Made by a program: the position numbers and the translations under genes. Under the pieces are notes generated by a model, which did no database searches, had not been told where the DNA came from, and saw only the letters and a program-made list of their open reading frames with translations. Below, piece by piece: positions 1-6,203 of a stretch of 6,203 nt of DNA (position 1 is the stretch's first letter; each line of letters starts with the position of its first letter). The stretch spans positions 1 to 6,203 of the forward strand of contig JAYWGJ010000229.1 of NCBI GenBank assembly GCA_043778315.1, given 5' to 3'. Source of the stretch: JBEEMU01 sp043778315 (GTDB lineage: Bacteria > Bacteroidota > Bacteroidia > Chitinophagales > Saprospiraceae).

Positions 1-1
1 A

Positions 2-1615
2 AAATACGGCGCGGTGCTGCGCATGGGCGAAGTGAAAGGCAATAATTTGAAATTGTCAAAAATGCACTTTATGCTCTTGGAGCAGTTTGAGCAAATCGAC
101 GAAACCGCAATACTAGAAGAACTCGCCGCAAAACGCGCCAAATTGCAACAATTCAAAAATATTGTTGCCACCAAAACACCCGAAGGCATCACCGCAACCC
201 TGCGCCCGTACCAAAAAGAAGGCTTAAATTGGTTGAATTTTTTACACGAATTTAGTTGGGGCGGCATTTTAGCCGACGATATGGGTTTGGGTAAAACCCT
301 ACAAGTAATTACTTTTGCGCAACATTTGAAAAATATTGCGAAACAAAAAAAGAAATACGTACACAAAACGCATTTGGTCGTTGCACCAAGCTCCTTGATT
401 TATAATTGGGAAAGCGAAATCGAGAAATTCGCACCCGAACTCTCCGCGCTCGTCTATCACGGCGCGATGCGCAAGGAAACGGACATAAGGGTTTTCAGCG
501 ACTACGATTTTATTATTACGACTTACGGAACGGCATCGAACGACATTGAAAAATTCCAAAAATTCCGTTTTGGCTACTTAATTTTGGACGAGTCGCAGGC
601 GATAAAAAACGCTACAACGCAACGCTACAAAGCGATGCGGCTACTGAGCGGCGAAAACCGCTTGTGTATGTCGGGAACGCCCGTCGAAAACAATACCTTC
701 GACTTATACGCGCAATTCAACTTCCTAAACCCTGGAATGTTGGGCAGTATGGAGCATTTTCGCGACCAATACGCCACGCCGATTGATAAAAATAATGATG
801 TGGAGAAATCGCAGGAACTCCGCCGCCTGACGCAACCGTTTATGTTGCGCCGCACCAAAGAACTCGTGGCGAAAGACCTGCCCGAAAAAACGGAAATCGT
901 GCTGTACTGCGAAATGGGCAAAGCGCAACGCAAAATTTATGACGCTTACCGCGAAGACATACGCAAAAAAGTACTTACTGCCATCGAAACCGAGGGTTTT
1001 AATAAGGCTGGAATGTATATTTTGCAAGGTTTGCTGCGATTACGCCAAATCTGTGACTCGCCAAACCTCATCAACGACGAAGAACTAACGGGTTTCGAGG
1101 AAGATTCTATCAAATTGCAGGAACTCAAAGAACACATCACCGAACGGACGGGCAACCACAAACTGTTGATTTTTTCGCAATTCAAAGGTATGCTGTCGCT
1201 GATACGCGAAATGTTGGAGCGCGCCGAAATTCCGTACCTTTACCTCGACGGCAGCACGTCGCCGAACGACCGTCGACAATCCGTCAAGAAGTTCCAAAAC
1301 GAAGAGCAATACCGCGTTTTCCTTATCAGCCTAAAAGCGGGCGGAACGGGCTTAAACCTCACCGCCGCCGACTACGTTTACCTCGTCGACCCGTGGTGGA
1401 ATCCCGCCGTAGAGCAGCAAGCCATCGACCGTACACACCGCATCGGGCAAGTAAACCACGTTTTCGCCTATAAGATGATTTGTAAAGACTCCATCGAAGA
1501 GAAAATAATTCAACTGCAAGCCAAGAAAAAAGCCATCGCCGCCGACCTCGTCGCGAGCGAAGCAGGCATGATGAAAAGCCTAACCAAAGACGATGTAGCG
1601 TTTCTTTTTTCGTAG
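2..1615 (+). CDS. SNF2-family DEAD/DEAH-type helicase, C-terminal part (5' end outside window)
   Basis: This is an ATP-dependent SWI2/SNF2 (HepA-like) DNA translocase acting on nucleic acid in the cytoplasm. The frame is open to the left edge, reading KYGAVLRMGEV, so no start is visible; the GTG at 14 is an internal valine. The sequence shows a complete two-lobe motor. Q-motif-like LRPYQKEGLNWL is followed by Walker A DDMGLGKT (275-298), motif II DESQ (587-598) and motif III MSGTP (668-682). Lobe two has LLIFSQF, then SLKAGGTGLNLT, and motif VI QAIDRTHRIGQ (1418-1450). The C-terminus SLTKDDVAFLFS looks like the natural end of the bacterial family. From family knowledge, bacterial members are often about 900-1100 residues with an N-terminal SWIM zinc finger or accessory region, so roughly half the protein is probably missing here. 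Its exact role (repair, transcription recycling or defence) cannot be told from this part. Confidence 0.95.
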   Translation, partial: KYGAVLRMGEVKGNNLKLSKMHFMLLEQFEQIDETAILEELAAKRAKLQQFKNIVATKTPEGITATLRPYQKEGLNWLNFLHEFSWGGILADDMGLGKTLQVITFAQHLKNIAKQKKKYVHKTHLVVAPSSLIYNWESEIEKFAPELSALVYHGAMRKETDIRVFSDYDFIITTYGTASNDIEKFQKFRFGYLILDESQAIKNATTQRYKAMRLLSGENRLCMSGTPVENNTFDLYAQFNFLNPGMLGSMEHFRDQYATPIDKNNDVEKSQELRRLTQPFMLRRTKELVAKDLPEKTEIVLYCEMGKAQRKIYDAYREDIRKKVLTAIETEGFNKAGMYILQGLLRLRQICDSPNLINDEELTGFEEDSIKLQELKEHITERTGNHKLLIFSQFKGMLSLIREMLERAEIPYLYLDGSTSPNDRRQSVKKFQNEEQYRVFLISLKAGGTGLNLTAADYVYLVDPWWNPAVEQQAIDRTHRIGQVNHVFAYKMICKDSIEEKIIQLQAKKKAIAADLVASEAGMMKSLTKDDVAFLFS

Positions 1616-1625
1616 GTATAGCATC

Positions 1626-1760
1626 GGGACGGCGGCACTTTAGTCCGCCAAAAAACGCTGGGACGGCGGTACTTTTAGTCCGCCGAAAAACGCTGGGACG
1701 GCGGTACTTTAGTCCGCCGAAAAACGCTGGGACGGCGGTACTTTAGTCCGCCGAAAAAAA
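1626..1760. repeat. Tandem array of four ~34-bp hairpin-forming repeats
   Basis: Four units start at the GGGACGGCGG motif at 1626, 1660, 1695 and 1729, giving periods of 34, 35 and 34 bp. The core is GGCGGTACTTTAGTCCGCC followed by GAAAAACGCT. Unit 2 has one extra T in the loop; unit 1 has C for T in the loop and A for G after CCGCC; unit 4 loses ACGCT and runs into an A tract. Each unit can form a CGGCGG/CCGCCG stem with a 9-nt loop (unit 3: 1699-1704 with 1714-1719). It can alternatively pair GGAC with GTCC (1696-1699 with 1712-1715). Units abut with no unique spacers, and the array breaks reading frame, so it is neither CRISPR nor coding. No T tract follows the stem directly on either strand, so it is not a standard intrinsic terminator. 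Function unknown. Confidence 0.93.
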
Positions 1761-1780
1761 ATGATTGGATTTGCTTTGAG

Positions 1781-1802
1781 GGTCGGGCTGAAGACCGCGA
1801 CC
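1781..1802. repeat. Isolated inverted repeat GGTCG-N12-CGACC
   Basis: A perfect 5-bp inverted repeat (1781-1785 with 1798-1802) surrounds GGGCTGAAGACC. A second pairing is possible, GGTC at 1781-1784 with GACC at 1793-1796, so as in the tandem units two short pairings compete. Its inner stretch CTGAAGACCGC matches CTTTAGTCCGC of the tandem units at 8 of 11 positions, which suggests, without proving, that it belongs to the same kind of element. Confidence 0.6.
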
Positions 1803-1806
1803 TCCC

Positions 1807-1835
1807 GCGTATGGTACTTTACGCTGCCGAAAAAC
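1807..1835. repeat. Diverged fifth copy of the array unit with changed stem arms
   Basis: GGTACTTTA (1813-1821) and GCCGAAAAAC (1826-1835) are identical to the tandem units, but the four bases between them are CGCT instead of GTCC. The upstream arm has changed as well, so GCGTA (1807-1811) pairs with TACGC (1820-1824) around an 8-nt loop. The copy lies about 50 bp beyond the array and about 25 bp before the proposed nuclease promoter. Confidence 0.7.
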
Positions 1836-1859
1836 ATATAATTTTTTAATTTTATTCGC

Positions 1860-1867
1860 TACCTTTG
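1860..1867 (+). promoter_or_regulatory. Candidate Bacteroidota -7 promoter box for the nuclease gene
   Basis: TACCTTTG matches the TAnnTTTG -7 consensus known for Bacteroidota primary sigma factors. It sits 33 bp before the ATG at 1901, leaving a leader of about 25-30 nt. The region 17-20 bp upstream is A/T-rich but has no clear TTTG -33 element. The stretch just before the ATG is A/T-rich with no Shine-Dalgarno sequence, as is usual in this phylum. Confidence 0.5.
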
Positions 1868-1900
1868 GCTATCCAATTTAAATATTAATAATAAATACCT

Positions 1901-2773
1901 ATGTCTAATTTTTCTACTGCCCTGCGTTATGCAGCGCTTTTATCGATGCTCACTTTTTCGCTTGCGTGTACGCGCAAAACAGACGACGTTGCGCCGCAAC
2001 CTGCTAATAACAAAGAGTATCACTTAGCCTTAGGCAACCCGAGCAGCGCGACAAATAGCGTTAGTAATGCGAATAACTACTTGATGGTCAAGCCACAATA
2101 CATATTAGCTTATAATAATAGTACGCAGCGCGCCAACTGGGTGGCGTGGCATTTGAGTAGCGACTGGAAAGGCGGACAAGCGCGCACCGACAACTTCCGA
2201 GCGGACACCGACTTGCCATCGGGCTGGTATGCGGCTGGCACAAGTGCATACTCGGGTACGGGCTACGACCGTGGTCACCTCTGCCCAGCCGACGACCGCG
2301 ACGGCTCTTACGACGATATGTCGGCAACGTTTTTGATGACAAATATGCTACCGCAAACGCCAAACCTTAACCGCATCACTTGGTTAGGTCTCGAGGATTA
2401 TTGCCGCACCTTAGTCGGACAAGGCAACGAGTGTTATATCATCGCCGGACCTAACGGGCAGGGCGGCGAAAACGCAAGCGGCAACCTCTACGGAACGGTC
2501 GATAATGGCAGAATAGTAGTGCCTGCAACGTGCTGGAAAGTCGTTTTAGTGATACCGACAGGCACCGACGACCTTACGCGCATCACCCAAAATACAAGGG
2601 TGATAGCGGTAAATATGCCGAACACGGTGAATGTGCGCGACCACGAATGGGGTTATTATCGGACGAGTGTGCGTGATATAGAGACGCTAACGGGACTTCA
2701 TTTTTTTGATAATTTGGGCAGTTCATTGCAACAAATCATCAAAAGCAGGGTCGATACAGGCGCGACAAGCTAG
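1901..2773 (+). CDS. DNA/RNA non-specific endonuclease (DRGH / NUC family), predicted lipoprotein
   Basis: A 290-residue protein of the beta-beta-alpha-metal nuclease family (Serratia nuclease, mitochondrial EndoG), which cleaves DNA and RNA using one Mg ion. The catalytic motif DRGH is at residues 123-126. The conserved MTNMLPQTPNLNRITWLGLE block supplies N157, which by spacing matches the Serratia Mg ligand Asn119, and E165, which matches Glu127. The N-terminus has a hydrophobic segment ending SLAC at Cys23, a somewhat relaxed lipobox, followed by TRKTDD. Charged, acidic residues after the cysteine are typical of surface-exported Bacteroidota lipoproteins, so outer-membrane and possibly cell-surface placement is inferred. 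Length suits a single-domain secreted member. Likely roles are scavenging of external nucleic acid or breakdown of extracellular DNA. No immunity gene or toxin-delivery domain is next to it, so a toxin role has no support. The ATG start is favoured because the signal peptide begins there. Confidence 0.93.
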   Translation: MSNFSTALRYAALLSMLTFSLACTRKTDDVAPQPANNKEYHLALGNPSSATNSVSNANNYLMVKPQYILAYNNSTQRANWVAWHLSSDWKGGQARTDNFRADTDLPSGWYAAGTSAYSGTGYDRGHLCPADDRDGSYDDMSATFLMTNMLPQTPNLNRITWLGLEDYCRTLVGQGNECYIIAGPNGQGGENASGNLYGTVDNGRIVVPATCWKVVLVIPTGTDDLTRITQNTRVIAVNMPNTVNVRDHEWGYYRTSVRDIETLTGLHFFDNLGSSLQQIIKSRVDTGATS

Positions 2774-2795
2774 TAAAAAATGTATTTTATAGCTT
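2774..2795. terminator. Possible weak bidirectional A/T hairpin between convergent genes
   Basis: The 22 bp between the convergent stop codons hold TAAAA-AATGTA-TTTTA (2774-2789), a 5-bp A/T-only stem. On the minus strand the sequence continues into a T-rich run. It is placed where a shared terminator would be expected, but the stem is weak and could occur by chance in A/T-rich DNA. Confidence 0.2.
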
Positions 2796-4028
2796 TTATC
2801 TTATCAGCGTAAGCGTACCTTTCTCGACATCGCGCCTACCCGAACATTCATATTCAATCAACCAAACGTAGGTATCAGTAGCGGCTATTATGCCGTTTAC
2901 CTTGCCGTCCCATTGCGCAAATTTATCGTCGGTAGCAAAAACTCGCTCGCCCCAACGGCTATAAATCTCGAATTTCACCAACCGTTCTATCACATACGGA
3001 TTATTAATATAATAGGTGTCGTTGCGCTTGTCGTCGTTCGGCGTAAAGGCGTTTGGGAGTAGGATTTGGCTGCAGCCGAGCTTTGACGGGTCGACCACTT
3101 TTATATAAAGACTGTCCGTCGTGCGGCAACTACTGCTGCCCGCGCTGTTGATAAATTGGAGCGCATAGGTCGTAGAAACCTCTGGTGTGATGATAGGCGT
3201 TGCGCTCGTCGGGTCAGAAATACCCGTTGTAGGCGACCACGCAAACTGTGTAGCACAGGTTTTTGTGGTCTGTGCGCGGAACGAACCGCCGACATAAACC
3301 ACCGTATCGCGGGTCAAAATTTTATCGACTGGCGTATATAATTCCTTGATTTCATTGACGCTCAGACGGCGACTATACACATAGAGTTCATCAATTTCGC
3401 CTTTAAACCGCACCAAATTATTACCTCTGCACGGCGAGTCACCGATAGTAAACGGTGCGTTGCTCCGCAAATTCATCGAGCCTATTGCGGTAGGAATATT
3501 AGATGCTTCTTTACCGTCGAGGTAAATAGTGAGGTTGCTTTGCGAGCGCGCTAAGACCAAGTGATGCCAACAATCTTTGTTGTACCTGCCCGTAATTGAG
3601 GCTTGTTTGACGGGCGTTTCGCGCAAAAACGCCTCTACATAACGTTGCAATGCCTGCACCCTGATTTGCAAAAAACGGTTGGCGGCGCACGAGTCTGCTT
3701 TTGCTATCAAGGCTTGCGCCTGACCAATATCGTTAGCTTTGAAGTACAAGCTAATCGTAAAATCAGCAGTACTAAATGTTTCATTTACGTTTCCAAACAA
3801 AATAATAAAATCATTTACGCCGTCTAAGCGAAATGAATTGCCTTTTATACCGCAACCAAAACTCGGTTTACCGATGATAATACCGTTCGAGCCATTACCC
3901 GAATTGTCGTAGAGTACGCCGCGAGTCGTGTCCTCAAATTCGTAGTGCGCGATGAGATTGCGCGTCGGTTGCGCGTGCAGCGTGATTGTTGCGGTAAGCA
4001 AACAAAGGAAAAAAAAAATATATTTCAT
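2796..4028 (-). CDS. LamG-domain secreted protein with T9SS type B (gliding-motility-associated) C-terminal domain
   Basis: A 410-residue exported protein. Residues 1-19 form a signal peptide (MKYIFFFLCLL..., probable cut after HA before Q20). Residues about 24-231 form a concanavalin A/LamG-like domain (Laminin_G_3 type): LIAHYEFEDTT, DNSGNGSNG, FRLDGVNDFI, WHHLVLARS, LTIYLDGKE and GEIDELYVYSRRLS are its landmarks. Residues about 232-316 form an Ig/PKD-like linker with FAWSPTTGISDPTSATP. Residues about 317-410 are the CHU_C-type sorting domain (LPNAFTPNDDKRND, FEIYSRWGERVF, WDGKVNG, TYVWLIEY, KGTLTLIR), which directs type IX secretion. From family knowledge, LamG domains bind carbohydrate or protein ligands; no catalytic domain is present, so adhesion or matrix binding is inferred. 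The frame also opens at a TTG at 4058, but the ATG at 4028 is chosen because it starts the signal peptide and follows an A-rich AAAATCAAAAA leader. It lies 30 bp after the TPR gene and is probably co-transcribed with it. Confidence 0.92.
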   Translation of the reverse strand: MKYIFFFLCLLTATITLHAQPTRNLIAHYEFEDTTRGVLYDNSGNGSNGIIIGKPSFGCGIKGNSFRLDGVNDFIILFGNVNETFSTADFTISLYFKANDIGQAQALIAKADSCAANRFLQIRVQALQRYVEAFLRETPVKQASITGRYNKDCWHHLVLARSQSNLTIYLDGKEASNIPTAIGSMNLRSNAPFTIGDSPCRGNNLVRFKGEIDELYVYSRRLSVNEIKELYTPVDKILTRDTVVYVGGSFRAQTTKTCATQFAWSPTTGISDPTSATPIITPEVSTTYALQFINSAGSSSCRTTDSLYIKVVDPSKLGCSQILLPNAFTPNDDKRNDTYYINNPYVIERLVKFEIYSRWGERVFATDDKFAQWDGKVNGIIAATDTYVWLIEYECSGRRDVEKGTLTLIR

Positions 4029-4058
4029 TTTTTGATTTTGACTGTCGTATGAATACAA

Positions 4059-5855
4059 TTACTGATTTTTATCGCCGCGTAGCAGCCTGAACCGTTTTCG
4101 CGCTTCTATAATAAAGGTGCTGCCCGAATGTTCGGTGATGATTTTTTCGTACAATTGCTTCGCCTTTTCTTTATTATTGAACTGCGTTTCGTTGAGTTCG
4201 GCGAGTTCAAATAGCGCGTTATCGGCGCGTATTTCGTCCTTGAAGTCGGTCGTTATTTTCTCTAAGGCAGCCGCCGCTTCGGTGTACCGAAACTGTTTTT
4301 TATAAATCTGCGCTTTTGTATATAATATATCGTCCTCTAAGGAGTGTTTTGGATAGCGCGCCGCGAGCGAATCGAGGGTAAGGAAGGCTTCGTCGAAGCG
4401 GTTTTGAAATGCCAAAAGGTCGGCGGTCGCGTACATTTTCATAGCCGTAGCCGACGTATCTAAGTTCAAATTATCCATAATAAAAACCGATAAATCAATC
4501 GCATCGTTCGAGATAAGCTCCGAAGTCGAGGCTTTAAGGACTTTAAGCTGCGTTTGCGCCCACTCAAAATCGCCACCATAATAGGATAATTTTGCGTTTT
4601 TGTAACGCGCCATTTCGCCCAAATCGTCCTCCTTGAACGCTTTATCTACTTGCGAATACAGCAGCGTGGACTCCCAAGGCTGGTTGTCCATGAGGTAGTA
4701 ATCGGCAAGCTCGAGTTTGGCTTCGCCTGCTGTTTTGGCTTGTAAACGCGGCAAACTAATCAACGAATCAATCAAAACAATGCCTTGATTGAGGTCATTT
4801 TTAAAAAAAACATCTAATTTTGCCCATTCGCGCACCATATCGGCGTTTATCGCATTAAAACCATATTGATTGATAAACGCGGCGTAATTAGCGGAAAGCT
4901 CCTCAATTTCGGGTTTTGTATATTTGTAGCCTTTGGTCAGACGGTCGCGTTTGCAGCGCAAAACCCCTTTTTGCCCTTCTACAAAATAAGGCGTGTTTTG
5001 TCCTTTTTCGACCAAATATTGGTATGCGCCGATAGCGGCATCAAAGTCGTCTTCGTGTTCGGTAGTGAGCGCGAAAGTCATCACGCGGCTGCCGTTTTCG
5101 TCTAAGCGGCGGTCTAAGGCTTTCACTTGTCGGAGCGCACCCGCGAAGTCGCGGCGTTGCGTCAGCACCCAAATCAGTATTTCGCTCAGGGCGTTCGACT
5201 CGGGTTTTGCTTGTATCCGCGTATATAACTGCGCGATGAGGTCGGTGTATTCGTCGTCTTTGAAGTACCGTTGAAAGGTTTGCTCGAGGGCTTGCTCGAG
5301 CGTTTCGTTGTGTTCGAGCGCGTCTAAATAACGCGAAACCATCTTTTTGTCGTTCATGCCACGCAAAATATCGGCTTCGTAGTACGCAAAATAATTTTTG
5401 TCTTTCAGCAACACATCGCCGCGTTCGAGTACTTGCAACGCCCATTCGGGTTTGAACCGTTGCGTGAACACGTCTTTGAGTACCAAAATCTGATTCGGGT
5501 CGGCGGTGAGTCCCGCTATCGCTTTTTTATATTGCTTTTCGGCATCGGGCGTTTTGTCTTGTTTTTGCAACACGTCGCCATACGCCACCAACCATTGTAG
5601 GTTTTGCGGCTGTATTTTTATCCGTTTTTTGAGGTCTATTTCTGCTTGCGCAAAGTTTTTGCCCTGCGCAAGCGACGTGATGTATTGCTGAAAAAAGTAG
5701 TCCTGACCCGGAAATTTCGCATCGAGTTGCAGGTATAAAGTGGCGGCTTTTTCGTGTTCGCCGTTCTCCAAATACTGCCGTGCCAACTGCTCATCTTGCG
5801 CGGAAGCGATAGTTTGGCAGCAAAAAGTAGCCATTAGAAAAAGTAGGTATTTCAT
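4059..5855 (-). CDS. Exported tetratricopeptide-repeat protein of unknown specific function
   Basis: A 598-residue, helix-rich protein. Residues 1-19 are a signal peptide (MKYLLFLMATFCCQTIASA, cut before Q20), and there is no lipobox, so a periplasmic location is inferred. TPR-like helix pairs are visible at the N-terminus (ARQYLENGEHEKAATLYLQL; QAEIDLKKRIKIQPQN; AEKQYKKAI). A second set lies at the C-terminus (FDEAFLTLDSLAARYP, YTEAAAALEKI, KEKAKQLYEKIITEHSGS), which resembles the BamD/YbgF style of TPR. The middle is a divergent helical solenoid. No enzyme motif is seen, so the role is most likely protein-protein scaffolding. The reading frame extends upstream to a TTG at 5945, but those 30 codons are A/T-rich and unlike coding sequence. 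The ATG at 5855 starts a clean signal peptide, so it is preferred. As the upstream gene of a two-gene unit with the T9SS LamG protein, it might help that protein's export or surface assembly, but adjacency is the only evidence. Confidence 0.88.
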   Translation of the reverse strand: MKYLLFLMATFCCQTIASAQDEQLARQYLENGEHEKAATLYLQLDAKFPGQDYFFQQYITSLAQGKNFAQAEIDLKKRIKIQPQNLQWLVAYGDVLQKQDKTPDAEKQYKKAIAGLTADPNQILVLKDVFTQRFKPEWALQVLERGDVLLKDKNYFAYYEADILRGMNDKKMVSRYLDALEHNETLEQALEQTFQRYFKDDEYTDLIAQLYTRIQAKPESNALSEILIWVLTQRRDFAGALRQVKALDRRLDENGSRVMTFALTTEHEDDFDAAIGAYQYLVEKGQNTPYFVEGQKGVLRCKRDRLTKGYKYTKPEIEELSANYAAFINQYGFNAINADMVREWAKLDVFFKNDLNQGIVLIDSLISLPRLQAKTAGEAKLELADYYLMDNQPWESTLLYSQVDKAFKEDDLGEMARYKNAKLSYYGGDFEWAQTQLKVLKASTSELISNDAIDLSVFIMDNLNLDTSATAMKMYATADLLAFQNRFDEAFLTLDSLAARYPKHSLEDDILYTKAQIYKKQFRYTEAAAALEKITTDFKDEIRADNALFELAELNETQFNNKEKAKQLYEKIITEHSGSTFIIEARKRFRLLRGDKNQ

Positions 5856-6004
5856 ATATGTGTGGGATTGTACAACGATAATTTTATTGTAATTGTAACG
5901 AAAAAAAATCTTATTTTGGTATAAAAATGCTACTTTTGTAATCAAAAAGTATTTTTACATTTATTTAAGACACAAAAATACATTAAATATCAACATGTAG
6001 TAGT
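5856..6004. promoter_or_regulatory. Divergent intergenic region with opposing candidate -7 boxes
   Basis: These 149 A/T-rich bases separate the leftward TPR gene from the rightward small gene. TACTTTTG at 5931-5938 (+) matches TAnnTTTG and would give the rightward gene a leader of about 60 nt. On the minus strand TATTTTTG (5980-5973) fits the same consensus, with a leader of about 110 nt. A nearer minus-strand match, TATCGTTG (5880-5873), has one mismatch. None has a convincing TTTG -33 box at 17-20 bp. Such short motifs arise easily in A/T-rich DNA, so the individual assignments are tentative, although a promoter for each direction must lie here or nearby. Confidence 0.4.
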
Positions 6005-6203
6005 ATGCAAGATTTTTTAGACACTTTGAGCAGCTCGCTCGCTGTAGAAATACAAGCCGAAAAGCCCGAGGCTGTGCTTACAGAGCGCGACCTCGAGCTT
6101 TGGTTAGCGCGCCATATTGCGCACTTGCTCGAACACAAAACGGAGTTTTTGTTCAATATTTTTTACTGTATGGACGTGGACGAGGACGAAATGCGCCGAA
6201 CGC
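6005..6203 (+). CDS. Small conserved-looking protein, N-terminal 66 codons (3' end outside window)
   Basis: The frame opens at ATG 6005 and stays open to the right edge, starting MQDFLDTLSSSLAVEIQAEK. It continues with ELWLARHIAHLLEHKTEF and FNIFYCMDVDEDEMRR. The visible part is acidic and predicted helical, with no signal peptide or membrane segment, so it is probably cytoplasmic. The pattern LLxxxxxFLFNIFYxxDVDEDEMR recalls a type of short Bacteroidota protein of unknown function in which a helix ends in a YRIDVxE-like motif. That is recollection, not a database result. An ATG at 5994 is followed at once by TAG and cannot be the start. Codon use and the upstream promoter-like box support a real gene. 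No function is proposed. Confidence 0.75.
   Translation, partial: MQDFLDTLSSSLAVEIQAEKPEAVLTERDLELWLARHIAHLLEHKTEFLFNIFYCMDVDEDEMRRT

Noticed and set aside
14..16. GTG start codon for the helicase
   Set aside because: The frame is open upstream of it to the window edge, and the family normally has hundreds more residues before this point.
1626..1760. CRISPR array
   Set aside because: The repeats abut directly with a 34-35 bp period and no unique spacers, and there is no cas gene in the window.
1626..1760. Rho-independent terminator series for the helicase gene
   Set aside because: On the + strand each stem is followed by an A tract, not T. On the - strand the T tract comes 8-9 nt after the stem and no gene is read towards it from that side.
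1901..2773. Nuclease as an antibacterial toxin or defence effector
   Set aside because: There is no adjacent immunity gene, no toxin-delivery or repeat domain and no sorting domain; it is a stand-alone lipoprotein-type nuclease.
5282..5301. Perfect palindrome GCTCGAG-N6-CTCGAGC
   Set aside because: It lies inside the TPR gene and follows from the codons for the repeated LEQALEQ stretch, so coding constraint is a sufficient explanation.
5041..5445. 134-codon open frame on the minus strand overlapping the TPR gene
   Set aside because: It is an arginine-rich shadow in another frame of the well-supported TPR gene, with no recognisable domain.
5856..5945. N-terminal extension of the TPR protein from a TTG start at 5945
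   Set aside because: The 30 extra codons are A/T-rich, lack protein-like pattern, would bury the signal peptide inside the protein and overlap the opposing promoter box.

Overview
The window looks like chromosomal DNA of a Bacteroidota bacterium with a type IX secretion system. The evidence is a C-terminal type B sorting (gliding-motility-associated) domain in one gene, start regions that are A/T-rich and lack Shine-Dalgarno sequences, and TAnnTTTG-type -7 promoter boxes. Exported proteins begin MKYxxxF and are cut before Q, which also fits. Base composition is moderate. The genus cannot be named from this sequence; a Saprospiria, Chitinophagia or Cytophagia relative is plausible.

Layout. 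(1) 2-1615, + strand: the C-terminal 538 residues of a large SNF2/HepA-type helicase whose start lies left of the window. (2) 1616-1900: a noncoding gap filled by a short tandem array of about 34-bp hairpin-forming units, then two more diverged hairpins of the same style, then a likely promoter. (3) 1901-2773, + strand: a predicted lipoprotein of the DNA/RNA non-specific (DRGH) endonuclease family with the expected active-site residues. (4) 2796-4028 and 4059-5855, both - strand: a two-gene unit, transcribed as a TPR-repeat exported protein followed by a LamG-domain T9SS-secreted protein. It converges on the nuclease gene with only 22 bp between stop codons. (5) 5856-6004: a divergent promoter region. 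(6) 6005-6203, + strand: the first 66 codons of a small protein of unknown function that runs off the window.

Functionally, the nuclease and the LamG/T9SS protein are both envelope or secreted products, and the TPR protein is probably periplasmic. The helicase is cytoplasmic and belongs to an unrelated process. I see no RNA gene, insertion sequence, CRISPR array or phage gene. No gene cluster here amounts to a clearly new system. The part least explained by known gene families is the hairpin repeat array at 1626-1835, where one diverged copy keeps the conserved core but has changed both arms of the stem in a way that preserves pairing.
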